Below, in pieces: positions 54,375 to 63,200 of a DNA stretch of 64,000 nucleotides. The stretch's first letter is position 1, and each line of letters starts with the position of its first letter. The notes below the pieces were generated by a model, which saw only the letters and a program-made list of their open reading frames with translations, did not search any database and was not told where the DNA came from. Source of the stretch: Streptomyces sp. CA-210063 (lineage in GTDB: Bacteria; Actinomycetota; Actinomycetes; Streptomycetales; Streptomycetaceae); assembly GCF_024612015.1 (NCBI RefSeq), contig NZ_CP102512.1, positions 496,001-560,000 on the forward strand, read 5' to 3'. A program made the translations under genes and the position numbers.

Positions 54375-56291
54375 ATGCCGTCAGCTGCCGGGCACCACAG
54401 ACTCAACCGCCGCGTCTTCCTCAGAAGCTCACTCGGCGTCTCGGCCGGCCTGATCGCCGCTCCGACCCTCGCGACCATGTGGCAGGCCTCCGGGGCCGAG
54501 AACAAGGCCGCTACCGCGTTCGCCGCGTTCGTGGACGACTACACCACCAACACCACGGCGAACCTCACCCCCGAGACCAACGCCGTGGTCCGCGCCCTCG
54601 GCGGCTTCGCCCAGATCTGGAAGACCGGGGACGCCTGGAACACCGGCACCCCGCTGCTGCCGGAGATCCTGCGCGCCAACATGCGCTACTGCGCGCGTGT
54701 CACCTCGCGGCGCACCGAGGCGCAGGCGCGCCAGGCGTTCATCACCGACCGGCAGCACCAGAGCTACTCGGTGATCACGGGTCTCGGCCCGCTCGCGGAG
54801 CTGTACAAGGCGGGCGCCATGGCGGTCACCTCGATCACCTCCGCCCCGGACGGCGTCCCGGCGGGCAAGATCAGCGACTCCGTCCCCGCCGACGCTCCCG
54901 CCGGGTCCGCGAACGGCGCCGGGTCCACCACCTCCGAGCTCGGGAAGGTGGCCCAGCTCGTCAACACCGTGCGCGGGCCGTTCGCGTCGGGCAACCCGGC
55001 CAAGTTCTCCTACCAGTACCCGCGCCCCTGGCGGATGAACGAGAACAGCGAGGTCGTCGACACCGGTAAGACCGACGAGCTCGGGTTCCCGGTCTACGAC
55101 TCCGACGTGATCGTCGTCCCGCAGCTGCTGCGCCAGCGCGGCGAGAACCCCGCCGAGGACGGCGGCTTCCCCAGCGGTCACACCAACGCCCTCCACCTGG
55201 CGGCCCTGGCCTACGCGTACGCCGTCCCGGAGCGCTTCCAGGAGATGGTGACGCGCGCCTTCGAAGCGAGCCACGACCGGATCATCTCGGGCATGCACTC
55301 CACGATCGACGTCCTCGGCGGCCGGGTCATGGCCACCGCGCTGGCCGCCGCCGCGCTCGCCGACCCGAAGAACGCCGACCTCAAGGCCGCCGCGCGCAAG
55401 CAGGCCGCCGAGTACTTCCAGGCGAAGACGGGCACGACGGCCGACACGCTGTTCGCGTACGCGCACTCGGCGGGCACCGACACCGACCCGTACGCCGACC
55501 GCCGGGCCAACGCCCGCACAGTCGAGCCGAAGCTGACGTACGTGCTGACCCGGAGCGGCCGTTCCACGGACCTGACCGTGCCGAAGGGCGCCGAGGTCCT
55601 GCTGGAGACGCGGCTGCCGTACCTCGACGCGGCGCAGCGGCGCGAGGTGCTGCGCACGACCGCGCTGCCGTCCGGCTATGTGCTGCTGGACGGCTGGGAG
55701 CAGTGGGGCCGGCTCAACCTGTTCGAGGCGGCGGACGGTTACGGCGCCTTCGACCCGGACGTCACCGTCACGCTGGACGCGGCGCTCGGCGGCTTCCACG
55801 CGGCCGACACCTGGCGCAACGACATCACCGGCTCGGGCGGTCTCGTCAAGAAGGGCAGCGGTTCGCTGACGCTGGCCGGCGCCAACCGGTACACGGGCGG
55901 CACCGTCGTGGAGGCCGGGGTGCTCGCGGCGGGCTCGAAGGAGGCGTTCGGCCGGGGTGACGTCCGGGTGAAGGGCGGCACGCTGAGCACGGGCGACCAC
56001 ACCGTCCGGGTGCGCGGCGGTTACGCGCAGGCCGGAGTCCTCGACGTGACGCTGGACCGGGGCACCGACCCGGCCCTCGTGGTGGACGGGCGCGCGGTCC
56101 TGGAGCGGGGCAGCAAGCTGGTGGTCCGCTTCGACGCCGAGCAGGCGCCGCGTTCCGGCAGCACGGTCGCGGTCATCGGGGCGCGGTCCCTGCAGGGCCG
56201 GTTCACCGAGGTCTCGGTGGCCGTCGAGGGCTGGACGGCCGAGCAGGTCTTCACGGCGCACGGTGTGTCGGTGCGCCTGCGGAAGAAGTGA
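54375..56291 (+). CDS. Exported PAP2/class A acid phosphatase with beta-strand repeats
   Basis: A 638-aa protein. Tat signal (LNRRVFLRSSLGVSAGL, near residue 10). Phosphatase core motifs: RPWRMN (K/R-x6-RP type, about 216), PSGHT in GGFPSGHTNALHL (about 267) and SHDRIISGMHSTIDVLGGR (about 300), the three PAP2 active-site motifs. Beyond about residue 450 the sequence changes to beta strands including LVKKGSGSLTLAGANRYTGGTVVEAGVLAAGSKEAFG, an autotransporter-associated beta-strand repeat normally found in Gram-negative surface proteins. It likely dephosphorylates an extracellular substrate. ATG at 54375; single gene. Confidence 0.9.
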   Translation: MPSAAGHHRLNRRVFLRSSLGVSAGLIAAPTLATMWQASGAENKAATAFAAFVDDYTTNTTANLTPETNAVVRALGGFAQIWKTGDAWNTGTPLLPEILRANMRYCARVTSRRTEAQARQAFITDRQHQSYSVITGLGPLAELYKAGAMAVTSITSAPDGVPAGKISDSVPADAPAGSANGAGSTTSELGKVAQLVNTVRGPFASGNPAKFSYQYPRPWRMNENSEVVDTGKTDELGFPVYDSDVIVVPQLLRQRGENPAEDGGFPSGHTNALHLAALAYAYAVPERFQEMVTRAFEASHDRIISGMHSTIDVLGGRVMATALAAAALADPKNADLKAAARKQAAEYFQAKTGTTADTLFAYAHSAGTDTDPYADRRANARTVEPKLTYVLTRSGRSTDLTVPKGAEVLLETRLPYLDAAQRREVLRTTALPSGYVLLDGWEQWGRLNLFEAADGYGAFDPDVTVTLDAALGGFHAADTWRNDITGSGGLVKKGSGSLTLAGANRYTGGTVVEAGVLAAGSKEAFGRGDVRVKGGTLSTGDHTVRVRGGYAQAGVLDVTLDRGTDPALVVDGRAVLERGSKLVVRFDAEQAPRSGSTVAVIGARSLQGRFTEVSVAVEGWTAEQVFTAHGVSVRLRKK

Positions 56292-56309
56292 CTTCCTTCG
56301 CTGGTAAGG

Positions 56310-56341
56310 CTGTTGGGGGTGGCGCGAGCCGCCCCCAACAG
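56310..56341. terminator. Bidirectional terminator with GNRA loop
   Basis: Between convergent genes, CTGTTGGGGGTGGC (56310-56323), loop GCGA, then GCCGCCCCCAACAG (56328-56341): a 14-bp stem with one G-U pair on the plus-strand RNA and a stable GNRA tetraloop. It can stop transcripts from both sides. Confidence 0.85.
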
Positions 56342-56345
56342 TCGT

Positions 56346-58736
56346 TCACAGGCTCGGTGGCAGGGCCTGTTCGGCCCAGATGGTCTTGCCCGCGCCGCTG
56401 GGCCTGCTGCCCCAGCGGTCGGTGAGCTGGGCGACCAGGAGCAGGCCGCGGCCCCCTTCGTCGAAGCTGCGGGCCCGGCGCAGATGGGGTGAGGTGCTGC
56501 TGGCGTCGGAGACCTCGCAGATGAGGGTGCGGTCGCGGATGAGCCGCAGCTGGATGGGGGCGCCGCCGTAGCGGATGGCGTTGGTGACGAGTTCGCTGAC
56601 GACGAGTTCGGTGACGAAGACGGACTCCTCCAGGCCCCAGCGGGTGAGCTGTTCGGTGGCGAGCTTGCGCGCGTTGGAGACCAGGGCCGGGTCGTCGGAG
56701 AGGTTCCAGACGGCGACCTGTTCGGCGTCGAGGGCGCGGGTGCGGGCGAGCAGCAGCGCCACGTCGTCGGCCGGGGTGTCGGGCAGCAGCGCCTTGAGCA
56801 CGGCGTCGCAGGCGATCTCCAGACTGCCCGCCGGCCCCTGCAGGGCGGTGCACAGGGCGGCGGTGCCCGTGTCGACGTCACGGTCGCGGGCCTCGACCAG
56901 GCCGTCGGTGTAGAGGGCGAGGAGCGAACCCTCGGGCAGCTCCAGGTCCGTCGCCTCGAAGGGGAGCCCGCCGACGCCGAGCATCGGTCCCGCGGCCACC
57001 TCGACGACCTGGACGCTGCCGTCGGGGCGCACCACCACGGGCGGCACATGGCCGGCCGAGGCGATCGTGCAGCTGCGGTCCACCGGGTCGTAGACCGCGT
57101 ACAGGCAGGTCGCGCCGATCTCCCCGTCGCCGGTGGCGTCGCCGGCCGCGAGGTGTTCGACGAGGTCGTCGAGGTGGGTGAGGAGTTCGTCGGGCGGCAG
57201 GTCCACGTCGGCGAGCGCCCACACGGCCGTCCGTAGCCGCCCCATGGTGACGGAGGCGTGGATGCCGTGGCCGACGACGTCCCCGACGACCAGCGCCACC
57301 CGGGTCCCGGACAGCGGGATCACGTCGAACCAGTCGCCGCCCACCCCGGCCTGCGACAGCGCCGGAAGATAGCGGGAGGCGAACTCGACGGCGGCCTGTC
57401 CGGCGACCGCCTTCGGCAGCAGGCTGCGCTGGAGCGCCAGCGCTGTCGTGCGTTCCCGGGTGTAGCGGCGGGCGTTGTCGACGCAGACGGCCGCCCGGCT
57501 GGAGAGCTCCTCGGCGAGCGAAACGTCGTCCTGGTCGAAGGCGTCGGGGTGCTCGGGGGTCAGGAGCCGGACGAGGACGGCCACACCGAGGGTCGTGCCG
57601 CGCGCCACCAGCGGGACGGCCATCAGGGACAGGTCGTGGTCCTCGGCCTCCTGGAGTTTGGCGGAGCGGGCGCCGTGCTGGGCGAACCAGGAGTCGAGAG
57701 AGCGGTCGCCGGTGCGGGTGAGGACGGGTTCGCCGGTGAGCAGGGCGCGGGCGGGTGGTGAGGAGGGTGGGTAGAGGTCGGCGAAGCCCAGGTCGATCGC
57801 CGCCTCCGGAACGCCGGGAGTACCGGAGTGGTGGGCGGCCCGGCGCAGTTCCACGTCGCCGTCCACGGGGCCCATCTCGGGTTCCTCGCCCTGGAGCACC
57901 GACTCCAGCAGGTCGACGCTGGCGAAGTCGGCGAGCCGGGGCACCACCAGCTCGGCGAGTTCGCGGGCGGTCTGCACGACGTCGAGCCTGGTGCCGATGG
58001 ATCCGGCGGCCTCGTTCAGCAGGGCCAGACGCTGGCGCGCCGCGAACTGCTCGCTGCTGTCGAACGCGGCGAGCGCGGTGCCGATCAGCTGTCCGGAGTG
58101 GTCCCGCACCGGCCACATCTCGGAGGTCCAGGCATGCATGCGCCGACCGGAGGGCGAACGGGTCCAGCTCTCGTAGCGGACGGGCTGCCCGGTCTCCACG
58201 ACGATCTCCAGATGGCGCAGGAAGCCCCGGCTGTGCTCGGCGTCCTCCACGGTGTCGAGGAAGTACTGGTGCCGGAACTCCTCCTCCGGCTGCCCCATGA
58301 CCTGGCACGCCCAGTCGTTCATCCGCAGATAGCGCTGCCCGGTGTCGAAGACCGACATGGACATCGACGCCTGTTCGAAGGCCAGCTGGCCGAGGCCCCG
58401 CTCGGTCCGGTCCGGTGTCGTGGTGACGACGAACCCGCGCCGCTCGCCTTCGGGCACCCACAGCGGGCACACGCGCAGCGCCACCTTCTGGCGCCGTCCG
58501 TCCCGGTAGCGCAGGACCACCACCGTGTCGCCGTGCGTCAGCAGGGTCCGCCACACCGCCGCCGCGTCCCCGTCGACGAGGTCCGCCGCCGGCCGCCCGG
58601 TCACGTCCTCGGCGGTGTACCCCGTGAGGCGCCGGGCGCCCTCGCTCCAGCCGGTGACGAGGCCGCGCGCGTCGACCACCGCCATCGCCTCACCGGCCGT
58701 GGCGGCCCGCGACGCGCCGGACGCCTTCGTCACCAT
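56346..58736 (-). CDS. PAS-PAS-GAF-SpoIIE phosphatase with ATPase domain
   Basis: A 796-aa cytoplasmic signalling protein. Order: PAS (about 15-110, AMAVVDARGLVTGWSEGARRLTGYTAEDVTG), PAS (about 120-235), GAF (about 250-425), PP2C/SpoIIE phosphatase (about 430-640; GVGGDWFDVIPLSGTRVALVVGDVVGHGIHASVTMG, metal aspartates in GDVVGHG) and an RsbW-like HATPase (about 670-790; VTELVVSELVTNAIRYGG, DEGGRGLLLVAQL). Such proteins dephosphorylate anti-sigma antagonists and control sigma-B-like regulons; Streptomyces carry dozens. ATG at 58736; no anti-sigma partner gene nearby. Confidence 0.94.
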   Translation of the reverse strand: MVTKASGASRAATAGEAMAVVDARGLVTGWSEGARRLTGYTAEDVTGRPAADLVDGDAAAVWRTLLTHGDTVVVLRYRDGRRQKVALRVCPLWVPEGERRGFVVTTTPDRTERGLGQLAFEQASMSMSVFDTGQRYLRMNDWACQVMGQPEEEFRHQYFLDTVEDAEHSRGFLRHLEIVVETGQPVRYESWTRSPSGRRMHAWTSEMWPVRDHSGQLIGTALAAFDSSEQFAARQRLALLNEAAGSIGTRLDVVQTARELAELVVPRLADFASVDLLESVLQGEEPEMGPVDGDVELRRAAHHSGTPGVPEAAIDLGFADLYPPSSPPARALLTGEPVLTRTGDRSLDSWFAQHGARSAKLQEAEDHDLSLMAVPLVARGTTLGVAVLVRLLTPEHPDAFDQDDVSLAEELSSRAAVCVDNARRYTRERTTALALQRSLLPKAVAGQAAVEFASRYLPALSQAGVGGDWFDVIPLSGTRVALVVGDVVGHGIHASVTMGRLRTAVWALADVDLPPDELLTHLDDLVEHLAAGDATGDGEIGATCLYAVYDPVDRSCTIASAGHVPPVVVRPDGSVQVVEVAAGPMLGVGGLPFEATDLELPEGSLLALYTDGLVEARDRDVDTGTAALCTALQGPAGSLEIACDAVLKALLPDTPADDVALLLARTRALDAEQVAVWNLSDDPALVSNARKLATEQLTRWGLEESVFVTELVVSELVTNAIRYGGAPIQLRLIRDRTLICEVSDASSTSPHLRRARSFDEGGRGLLLVAQLTDRWGSRPSGAGKTIWAEQALPPSL

Positions 58737-58818
58737 AGGGCAAGGATGGTCCGTCCTAGGCGGGGCAACAACCCGGATACACCCGTGGCGTACCGCCGGT
58801 CGCGGCCCCGCCGTGCGC

Positions 58819-59607
58819 CTAGAGAGCGGTGCGGGATTCGAGGTCCTGGCGGGTGTCGTTGCCGTACACGCCCGTCTCGTCGCCCCTGATGCCGTACCAG
58901 AGCTGGAAGCGCGCCACCGCCTCCTTCAGTACGCCGTCGTACTCGCCGGAGGTGGAGCCGTTGTCGTACACATTCGGGATACGGCGCAGCCGTTGCTGGA
59001 GTTCGGAGACCTCGGGTCCGCTGTCGCCCTCGCGGAGGGTGCCGGGGCCGTCCGGGTCAACGCCGTCGTTCCGGGGCGGGGCCGAGGTGGCGGGGGCCGA
59101 CGGGGTGGGCGTCGGGGTGACGGCCCGCGCCTCCTTCTCCGTGTCGCCGCCGGGCAGCAGGAGCGCGGCGCCGAAGCCGATCAGGGCCGCCGCGCCGACG
59201 CCGACGACCACCGCGGCGCGCTTCAGCCCGGATCCGCCGCCGGGTGCCGGGCGCCGCCGCTGCCGTCGCTCACCGCGCGGGGCCGTGCCGGAGCCGAAGT
59301 CCTCGCCGACCATGACCGGGGGCAATTCCTCGGTCTCGTACTCCGTCCGGGGCAGGATCCGCCGGGGAGCGGGAGGCGGTTCCGGTGCGGGCGGCGGCTC
59401 CGGTGCGCGTGCCGGCGGCGGCTCCGGTGCGCGTGCCGGCGGTACGGCGACGGTCTCGTACTCGTCGTTCGGGGCGGTCGTCCCCTTGTACAGCTCGAAC
59501 TCACGCAGCAGTTCCGCCAGGGCCTCGGTCCGGCGCCGGCGCATGACGTAGGTGGGCTCGATCGTGGGACGCTTCGCCGTCCGGCCCGGTTCGGGCGGTT
59601 TCGACAC
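58819..59607 (-). CDS. Peptidoglycan-binding-domain membrane protein
   Basis: A 262-aa protein. A long cytoplasmic N-terminus contains proline repeats (APEPPPARAPEPPPAPEPPP, about 60-80, plus internal repeats in the DNA). One membrane helix (RAAVVVGVGAAALIGFGAALLLP, about 133-155) is followed by a T/P-rich linker and a C-terminal peptidoglycan-binding domain 1 (LREGDSGPEVSELQQRLRRIPN...GVLKEAVARFQLWYGI). Type II topology puts this domain outside. The Pro-rich tail may bind cytoplasmic partners. Starts at 59607 on the minus strand, with GAGAACAGC upstream. Confidence 0.88.
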   Translation of the reverse strand: MSKPPEPGRTAKRPTIEPTYVMRRRRTEALAELLREFELYKGTTAPNDEYETVAVPPARAPEPPPARAPEPPPAPEPPPAPRRILPRTEYETEELPPVMVGEDFGSGTAPRGERRQRRRPAPGGGSGLKRAAVVVGVGAAALIGFGAALLLPGGDTEKEARAVTPTPTPSAPATSAPPRNDGVDPDGPGTLREGDSGPEVSELQQRLRRIPNVYDNGSTSGEYDGVLKEAVARFQLWYGIRGDETGVYGNDTRQDLESRTAL

Positions 59608-59955
59608 GCTGTTCTCCTTCCGTGCACGCGGTCTCCCGCCATCCCCGTGAGGAGATACGGGAAGTCCGACCCGACGGTTCAGTCCACCCGGCGCTCACCG
59701 GGCCGACCGGGAGCACGGCGACCGCTTGGCGGGGCGCACCGGCCGTCCGGTGGCGCCGCACGCGGGTTCCTTGGTGTCGGGGGCGAGGTTCACGCGGATC
59801 GGAGCAGGCAGCCCCGGTGTCCGCCGTATCGGCCGTACGGCCGAGGGAGCCGACCGGCGGGCCGGGAAGCCTGGCCGTTCGGCCGAGGCGGGCGTCCCCG
59901 CCGCCGGGAGAGGTTGGGTGTCGCAACCCCACCCCCTCTCCACCAGGAGCACCTC
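59608..59955. promoter_or_regulatory. Gene-free divergent region with palindromic direct repeats
   Basis: A 348-bp region without a gene. TCGGCCGTACGGCCGA at 59829-59844 is a perfect 16-bp palindrome; a close copy, GGCCGTTCGGCCGAGG, starts at 59873, 42 bp downstream (about four helix turns). This pattern suits a cooperative two-site operator for the DUF4333/ABC operon or the divergent peptidoglycan-binding gene. Confidence 0.55.
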
Positions 59956-60324
59956 ATGGAACGCACGCCCCTCCTCATCACCGGTGCCGCGGTGGCGGCC
60001 CTGGCCGTCGGCGGCGGAGCCCTCACCTACGCGATGAGCGGCACCGAGTCGACCACCGGGCTCGACGAGTCCACCACCGTGACCGTCGACGGCCACAAGG
60101 CGCTCAGCGGGAAGATCGTCGCCGGTCGCACCATGTCGAAGTACAGCCCGCTGCCCTGGATCGGCGGCGAGACGTCCGGCCTGGAGTGCCCCGACCTCAA
60201 GGCGGTGGCCGGCACCGAGGTGATGTGCACCGCGCGGGACGGCGGCGGCAAGGACCTCTCCATCCCCGTCACCGTCGTCAAGGCCGACGCCTCCAGCGTC
60301 ACCTGGACGTTCGAGCGCGCCTAG
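59956..60324 (+). CDS. DUF4333-like exported protein
   Basis: A 122-aa protein. N-terminal membrane anchor (LLITGAAVAALAVGGGALTYAM), then an external domain with GLECPDLKAVAGTEVMCTARDGGGKDLSIPVTVVKADASSVTWTFE. The C..L-K-A-V-G...C pattern is typical of DUF4333 domains, with two cysteines probably forming a disulfide. ATG at 59956 with AGGAG. It is followed after 29 bp by an ABC transporter ATPase gene; the two probably form an operon. Role unknown. Confidence 0.82.
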   Translation: MERTPLLITGAAVAALAVGGGALTYAMSGTESTTGLDESTTVTVDGHKALSGKIVAGRTMSKYSPLPWIGGETSGLECPDLKAVAGTEVMCTARDGGGKDLSIPVTVVKADASSVTWTFERA

Positions 60325-60353
60325 TCCGGACCGGAAAGGACCCCTCACCCCTC

Positions 60354-61037
60354 ATGAGCACCGTCCTGGCCGGCAACGGCCTCATCAAGAAGTACGGCCC
60401 CACCACCGCCCTCGCCGGCGTGGACGTGGAGGTCGCCGCGCGCGAGTCCCTGGCCATCATGGGCCCGTCCGGCTCCGGCAAGTCGACTCTGCTCCACACC
60501 CTCGCCGGCATCATCCGCCCCGACGACGGCCAGGTGCTGCTGCGCGGCGAACGCATCGACCACTGGGGCGAGAACAAGCTCAGCGCCCTGCGCCGCAAGC
60601 GCTTCGGATTCGTCTTCCAGTTCGGCCAGTTGCTGCCCGAACTGCCCGCCGAGGAGAACGTCGCCCTCCCGCTGATGCTGGAGGGGATGCCCCGCCGCCA
60701 GGCCGTGCAGCGGGCCCGCCGCTGGTTCGCCCCGCTCGGCCTCGCGGGCCTGGAGCACCGCCGCCCCGGCCAGCTCTCCGGCGGCCAGGCCCAGCGCGTC
60801 GCCATCGCCCGCGCCCTCGCCGTGGAACCCGACGTCGTCTTCGCCGACGAGCCCACGGGCGCCCTCGACCAGTCCACCGGCGAGGAGGTCGTCCGCCTCC
60901 TCACCTCGGTCACCCGGGACCAGGGCGCCTCCCTGGTCATGGTCACCCACGACGCCGAGGTGGCGGCCCACTGCGACCGCATCCTCCAGGTACGCGACGG
61001 CCGGGTGAGCGGCTACAGCCAGTACACGGTGGCGTGA
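60354..61037 (+). CDS. ABC transporter ATPase (MacB/LolD type)
   Basis: A 227-aa ATPase. Walker A GPSGSGKSTLLH, Q-loop FQFGQLLPELPAEENV, signature LSGGQAQRVAIARALA, Walker B VVFADEPTGAL, H-loop VMVTHD. The 'GALDQ' and HDAE pattern fits the MacB/LolD (FtsX-permease) class. An FtsX-like permease would be expected next, but none is found before the orphan response regulator. ATG at 60354 with GGAAAGGACC. Downstream at 61041 lies a short-repeat copy that could mark a deletion. Confidence 0.92.
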   Translation: MSTVLAGNGLIKKYGPTTALAGVDVEVAARESLAIMGPSGSGKSTLLHTLAGIIRPDDGQVLLRGERIDHWGENKLSALRRKRFGFVFQFGQLLPELPAEENVALPLMLEGMPRRQAVQRARRWFAPLGLAGLEHRRPGQLSGGQAQRVAIARALAVEPDVVFADEPTGALDQSTGEEVVRLLTSVTRDQGASLVMVTHDAEVAAHCDRILQVRDGRVSGYSQYTVA

Positions 61038-61040
61038 GCG

Positions 61041-61088
61041 CCCTGTAGGGGCCGGGGAACTGCGCGACCGGCCCCATACGGCCCGCAC
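61041..61088 (+). repeat. Streptomyces-type short intergenic repeat, copy 4
   Basis: Plus-strand GGGGCCGGGGAACTGCGCGA followed by CCGGCCCC, 3 bp after the ABC ATPase stop. Same core as at 1471, 25540 and 37587, with diverged arms. It is exactly where the missing permease gene would start. Confidence 0.75.
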
Positions 61089-61199
61089 GCGCCCGCTCAC
61101 CGATTCGATCGAGCTCTTGGACACTCGAAACCTCCCGCGAGCCCCGACTGACCCACCCTCGTCCCGTCCTCCCCTCCGTCCCTCAGGCATGATGCGCCC

Positions 61200-61883
61200 A
61201 TGAACGACCGCAGCCCGATCCGCGTCCTGATCGCCGACGACCAGGACATGGTCCGCACCGGCTTCCGTTTCTTCCTCGACGCACAGCCGGACATCACCGT
61301 GGTCGCCGAGGCCGCCGACGGCGAGACGGCCGTGCGGCTGGCGCGTGAGGTGCGGCCCGATGTGTGCCTGCTGGACATCCGTATGCCGAAGCTGGACGGT
61401 CTGGAGGCCACCCGGCTGCTGGCCGGTCCGGGCGTGGCCGATCCGCTGCGGGTGGTCGTGGTGACCACGTTCGACCTCGACGAGTACGTCTACGGGGCGT
61501 TGCGCGGCGGCGCCTGCGGCTTCCTGCTCAAGGACTCGGGGCCGACCCTGCTGGCCGAGGCCGTACGGGCGGCCGCGGTGGGCGACTCGCTGGTGTCGCC
61601 GTCGGTCACGGTCCGGCTCCTGAAGCACGTCACGGCGGAACCGGACACGGCCCCCGGCCCCGAGGCGCCGCGTCCCCAGGAGCCGCTGACCGAGCGGGAA
61701 CTCGACGTCGTACGGCTGGTGGCCCTCGGGCACACCAACGCCGAGATCGCCGCCTCGATGTTCGTCTCCCTCTCCACGGTCAAGACCCATCTCGGCAGCA
61801 TCCAGCTCAAGCTCGCCGCCCGGAACCGGGTGGAGATCGCGGCGTGGGCGTGGCGGACGGGGCACGCGGACGACCGTCCGTGA
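61200..61883 (+). CDS. NarL-type response regulator (orphan)
   Basis: A 227-aa response regulator: receiver with IADDQDMVRTG (acidic pair), phospho-site LLDIRMPKLDG (about D60), KDSG-containing LLKDSGPTLL, and a LuxR helix-turn-helix LTERELDVVRLVALGHTNAEIAASMFVSLSTVKTHLGSI. No histidine kinase gene is adjacent, so its partner is elsewhere or lost. In Streptomyces, NarL-type pairs often follow ABC-transporter genes. ATG at 61200. Confidence 0.93.
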   Translation: MNDRSPIRVLIADDQDMVRTGFRFFLDAQPDITVVAEAADGETAVRLAREVRPDVCLLDIRMPKLDGLEATRLLAGPGVADPLRVVVVTTFDLDEYVYGALRGGACGFLLKDSGPTLLAEAVRAAAVGDSLVSPSVTVRLLKHVTAEPDTAPGPEAPRPQEPLTERELDVVRLVALGHTNAEIAASMFVSLSTVKTHLGSIQLKLAARNRVEIAAWAWRTGHADDRP

Positions 61884-62027
61884 CGGGCCGCCAGGAGGGC
61901 AGCGGGTCCTGCGTTCCGTTTGTGAGGGTTGGGGCGTTTGCCGGGTGAGATCCCTCTATGCCGGTAGCGTGCCCATGTCACAGTTCGAGTGAGCGTGCAC
62001 CCGGTGCACGGAGGGGGAATCCGACAC

Positions 62028-62711
62028 ATGAGAAGCATGCGCGCACTGTTGGCGCGACTGACCGTCGCCTTACTCGCGGGGGCCGCCCTGGTCCTTGTCG
62101 GGCCGGGGTCGGCCCAGGCCGACACCACGGTCGAGATCCCGGCACCCACCGAGGGCGGCATCTCGGCCACCGTCGAGTTCCGCCGGACCGTCGTGCCCCA
62201 GCCCTACAACCCGGATCCCACCGCCTCCGACGGCGACCGCCAGTGCCTGTTGCGGTACCACCAGTACTACGCGACGCCGGGCTGCGGCGGCTTCGAGCTC
62301 GGCGTCAAGCTGCACAACGTCCGCAACCAGCCCGGCTATCTCGCCGGACTGAGCAGCGCCGGCGGCTACTTCAGCGCGTACGCGGACACGGCCCGCACGT
62401 TCGGCTGCCTTCTGCCGGACGGCACCTTCGACCACAGCACGAGCTTCGTGGTCCGCACGGAACAGCAGCCCTTGTCGCCGGTGTACTACACGCCGGACAG
62501 CAACTGGCTGCTCTCCCAGTTCAGGAGCTATCCGGACCAGGACTTCGGGCCGCCCTTCTTCGTCAACTTCCCGGCGGTGGAAGTGAATTGCCCAGAGGGG
62601 ACGACGGCGACCCAGTACGGCCTCAAGGTCACCAATGTGAAGATCGGCATCGATGACCCGAACGTGTTCGGCAGGACGACCTGGACCACACCAGGGCCGT
62701 TCTACGCCTGA
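62028..62711 (+). CDS. Secreted hypothetical protein with TTA codon
   Basis: A 227-aa exported protein. Signal peptide MRSMRALLARLTVALLAGAALVL...AQA, with cleavage probably after SAQA. The mature part has cysteines at RQCLLRYHQYYATPGCGG, FGCLLPDG and VNCPEGT, so two disulfides are possible. Codon 15 is TTA (62070-62072): translation depends on the bldA tRNA, typical of late-expressed Streptomyces genes. ATG at 62028 with GGAGGGGG; another in-frame ATG at 62037. No family recognised; convergent with the PPOX gene. Confidence 0.8.
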   Translation: MRSMRALLARLTVALLAGAALVLVGPGSAQADTTVEIPAPTEGGISATVEFRRTVVPQPYNPDPTASDGDRQCLLRYHQYYATPGCGGFELGVKLHNVRNQPGYLAGLSSAGGYFSAYADTARTFGCLLPDGTFDHSTSFVVRTEQQPLSPVYYTPDSNWLLSQFRSYPDQDFGPPFFVNFPAVEVNCPEGTTATQYGLKVTNVKIGIDDPNVFGRTTWTTPGPFYA

Positions 62712-62737
62712 CGCGGTGCCGTCGAGCCCCGCTCAGC

Positions 62738-63127
62738 TCACGGCGTGAGCGCGACGCGGATGCCGACCGTCCCGTCGGCGCCCCGGCGCAGGCGGCTGCC
62801 GAGGAGGGTGAGGCGGCCGAGGACGCCGTACTTGCGGGCGATGAGCCGGCGGTAGGCGGCGGAGCCGGTCGCGTCGAGGATCTCGGCGCGGGCGGGGACG
62901 GAGTCGCCGGTGGGGTTGCCGCGCAGGTCGCAGGGGCCGACGAGGACGTCGGCGCGGTTCCGGATGCGCTTGACCTTCCAGGAGTCCGCGACCGTCCAGA
63001 TGCCGAGCGCGTCCCCGTCCCGCACCACCCAGACCGGCGTCGGGACGGCGGTGCCGTTCTTGCGGTAGGTGGTGATCAGCAGGTACTTGCCCGCGCCGAG
63101 CGCGTCGAGCGAGGTGTCGTCGGCCAT
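62738..63127 (-). CDS. PPOX-class F420-dependent protein
   Basis: A 129-aa split-beta-barrel flavin/F420-binding protein: SLDALGAGKYLLITTYRKNGTAVPTPVWVVRDGDALGIWTVADSWKVKRIRNRADVLVGPCDLRGN, with the TYRK-x-G-x-x-V-PTPVW block common to actinobacterial F420-dependent PPOX proteins (TIGR03666-like). Some reduce biliverdin or nitroimidazoles; function here is unassigned. ATG at 63127; single gene. Confidence 0.92.
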   Translation of the reverse strand: MADDTSLDALGAGKYLLITTYRKNGTAVPTPVWVVRDGDALGIWTVADSWKVKRIRNRADVLVGPCDLRGNPTGDSVPARAEILDATGSAAYRRLIARKYGVLGRLTLLGSRLRRGADGTVGIRVALTP

Positions 63128-63200
63128 GGCGGGAGTCTAGGGGTACGGCCGTCGGCGGGAGCCGGCGGCCGTACGCCCAGGAGCGAGCGGTGAAGCGGCG

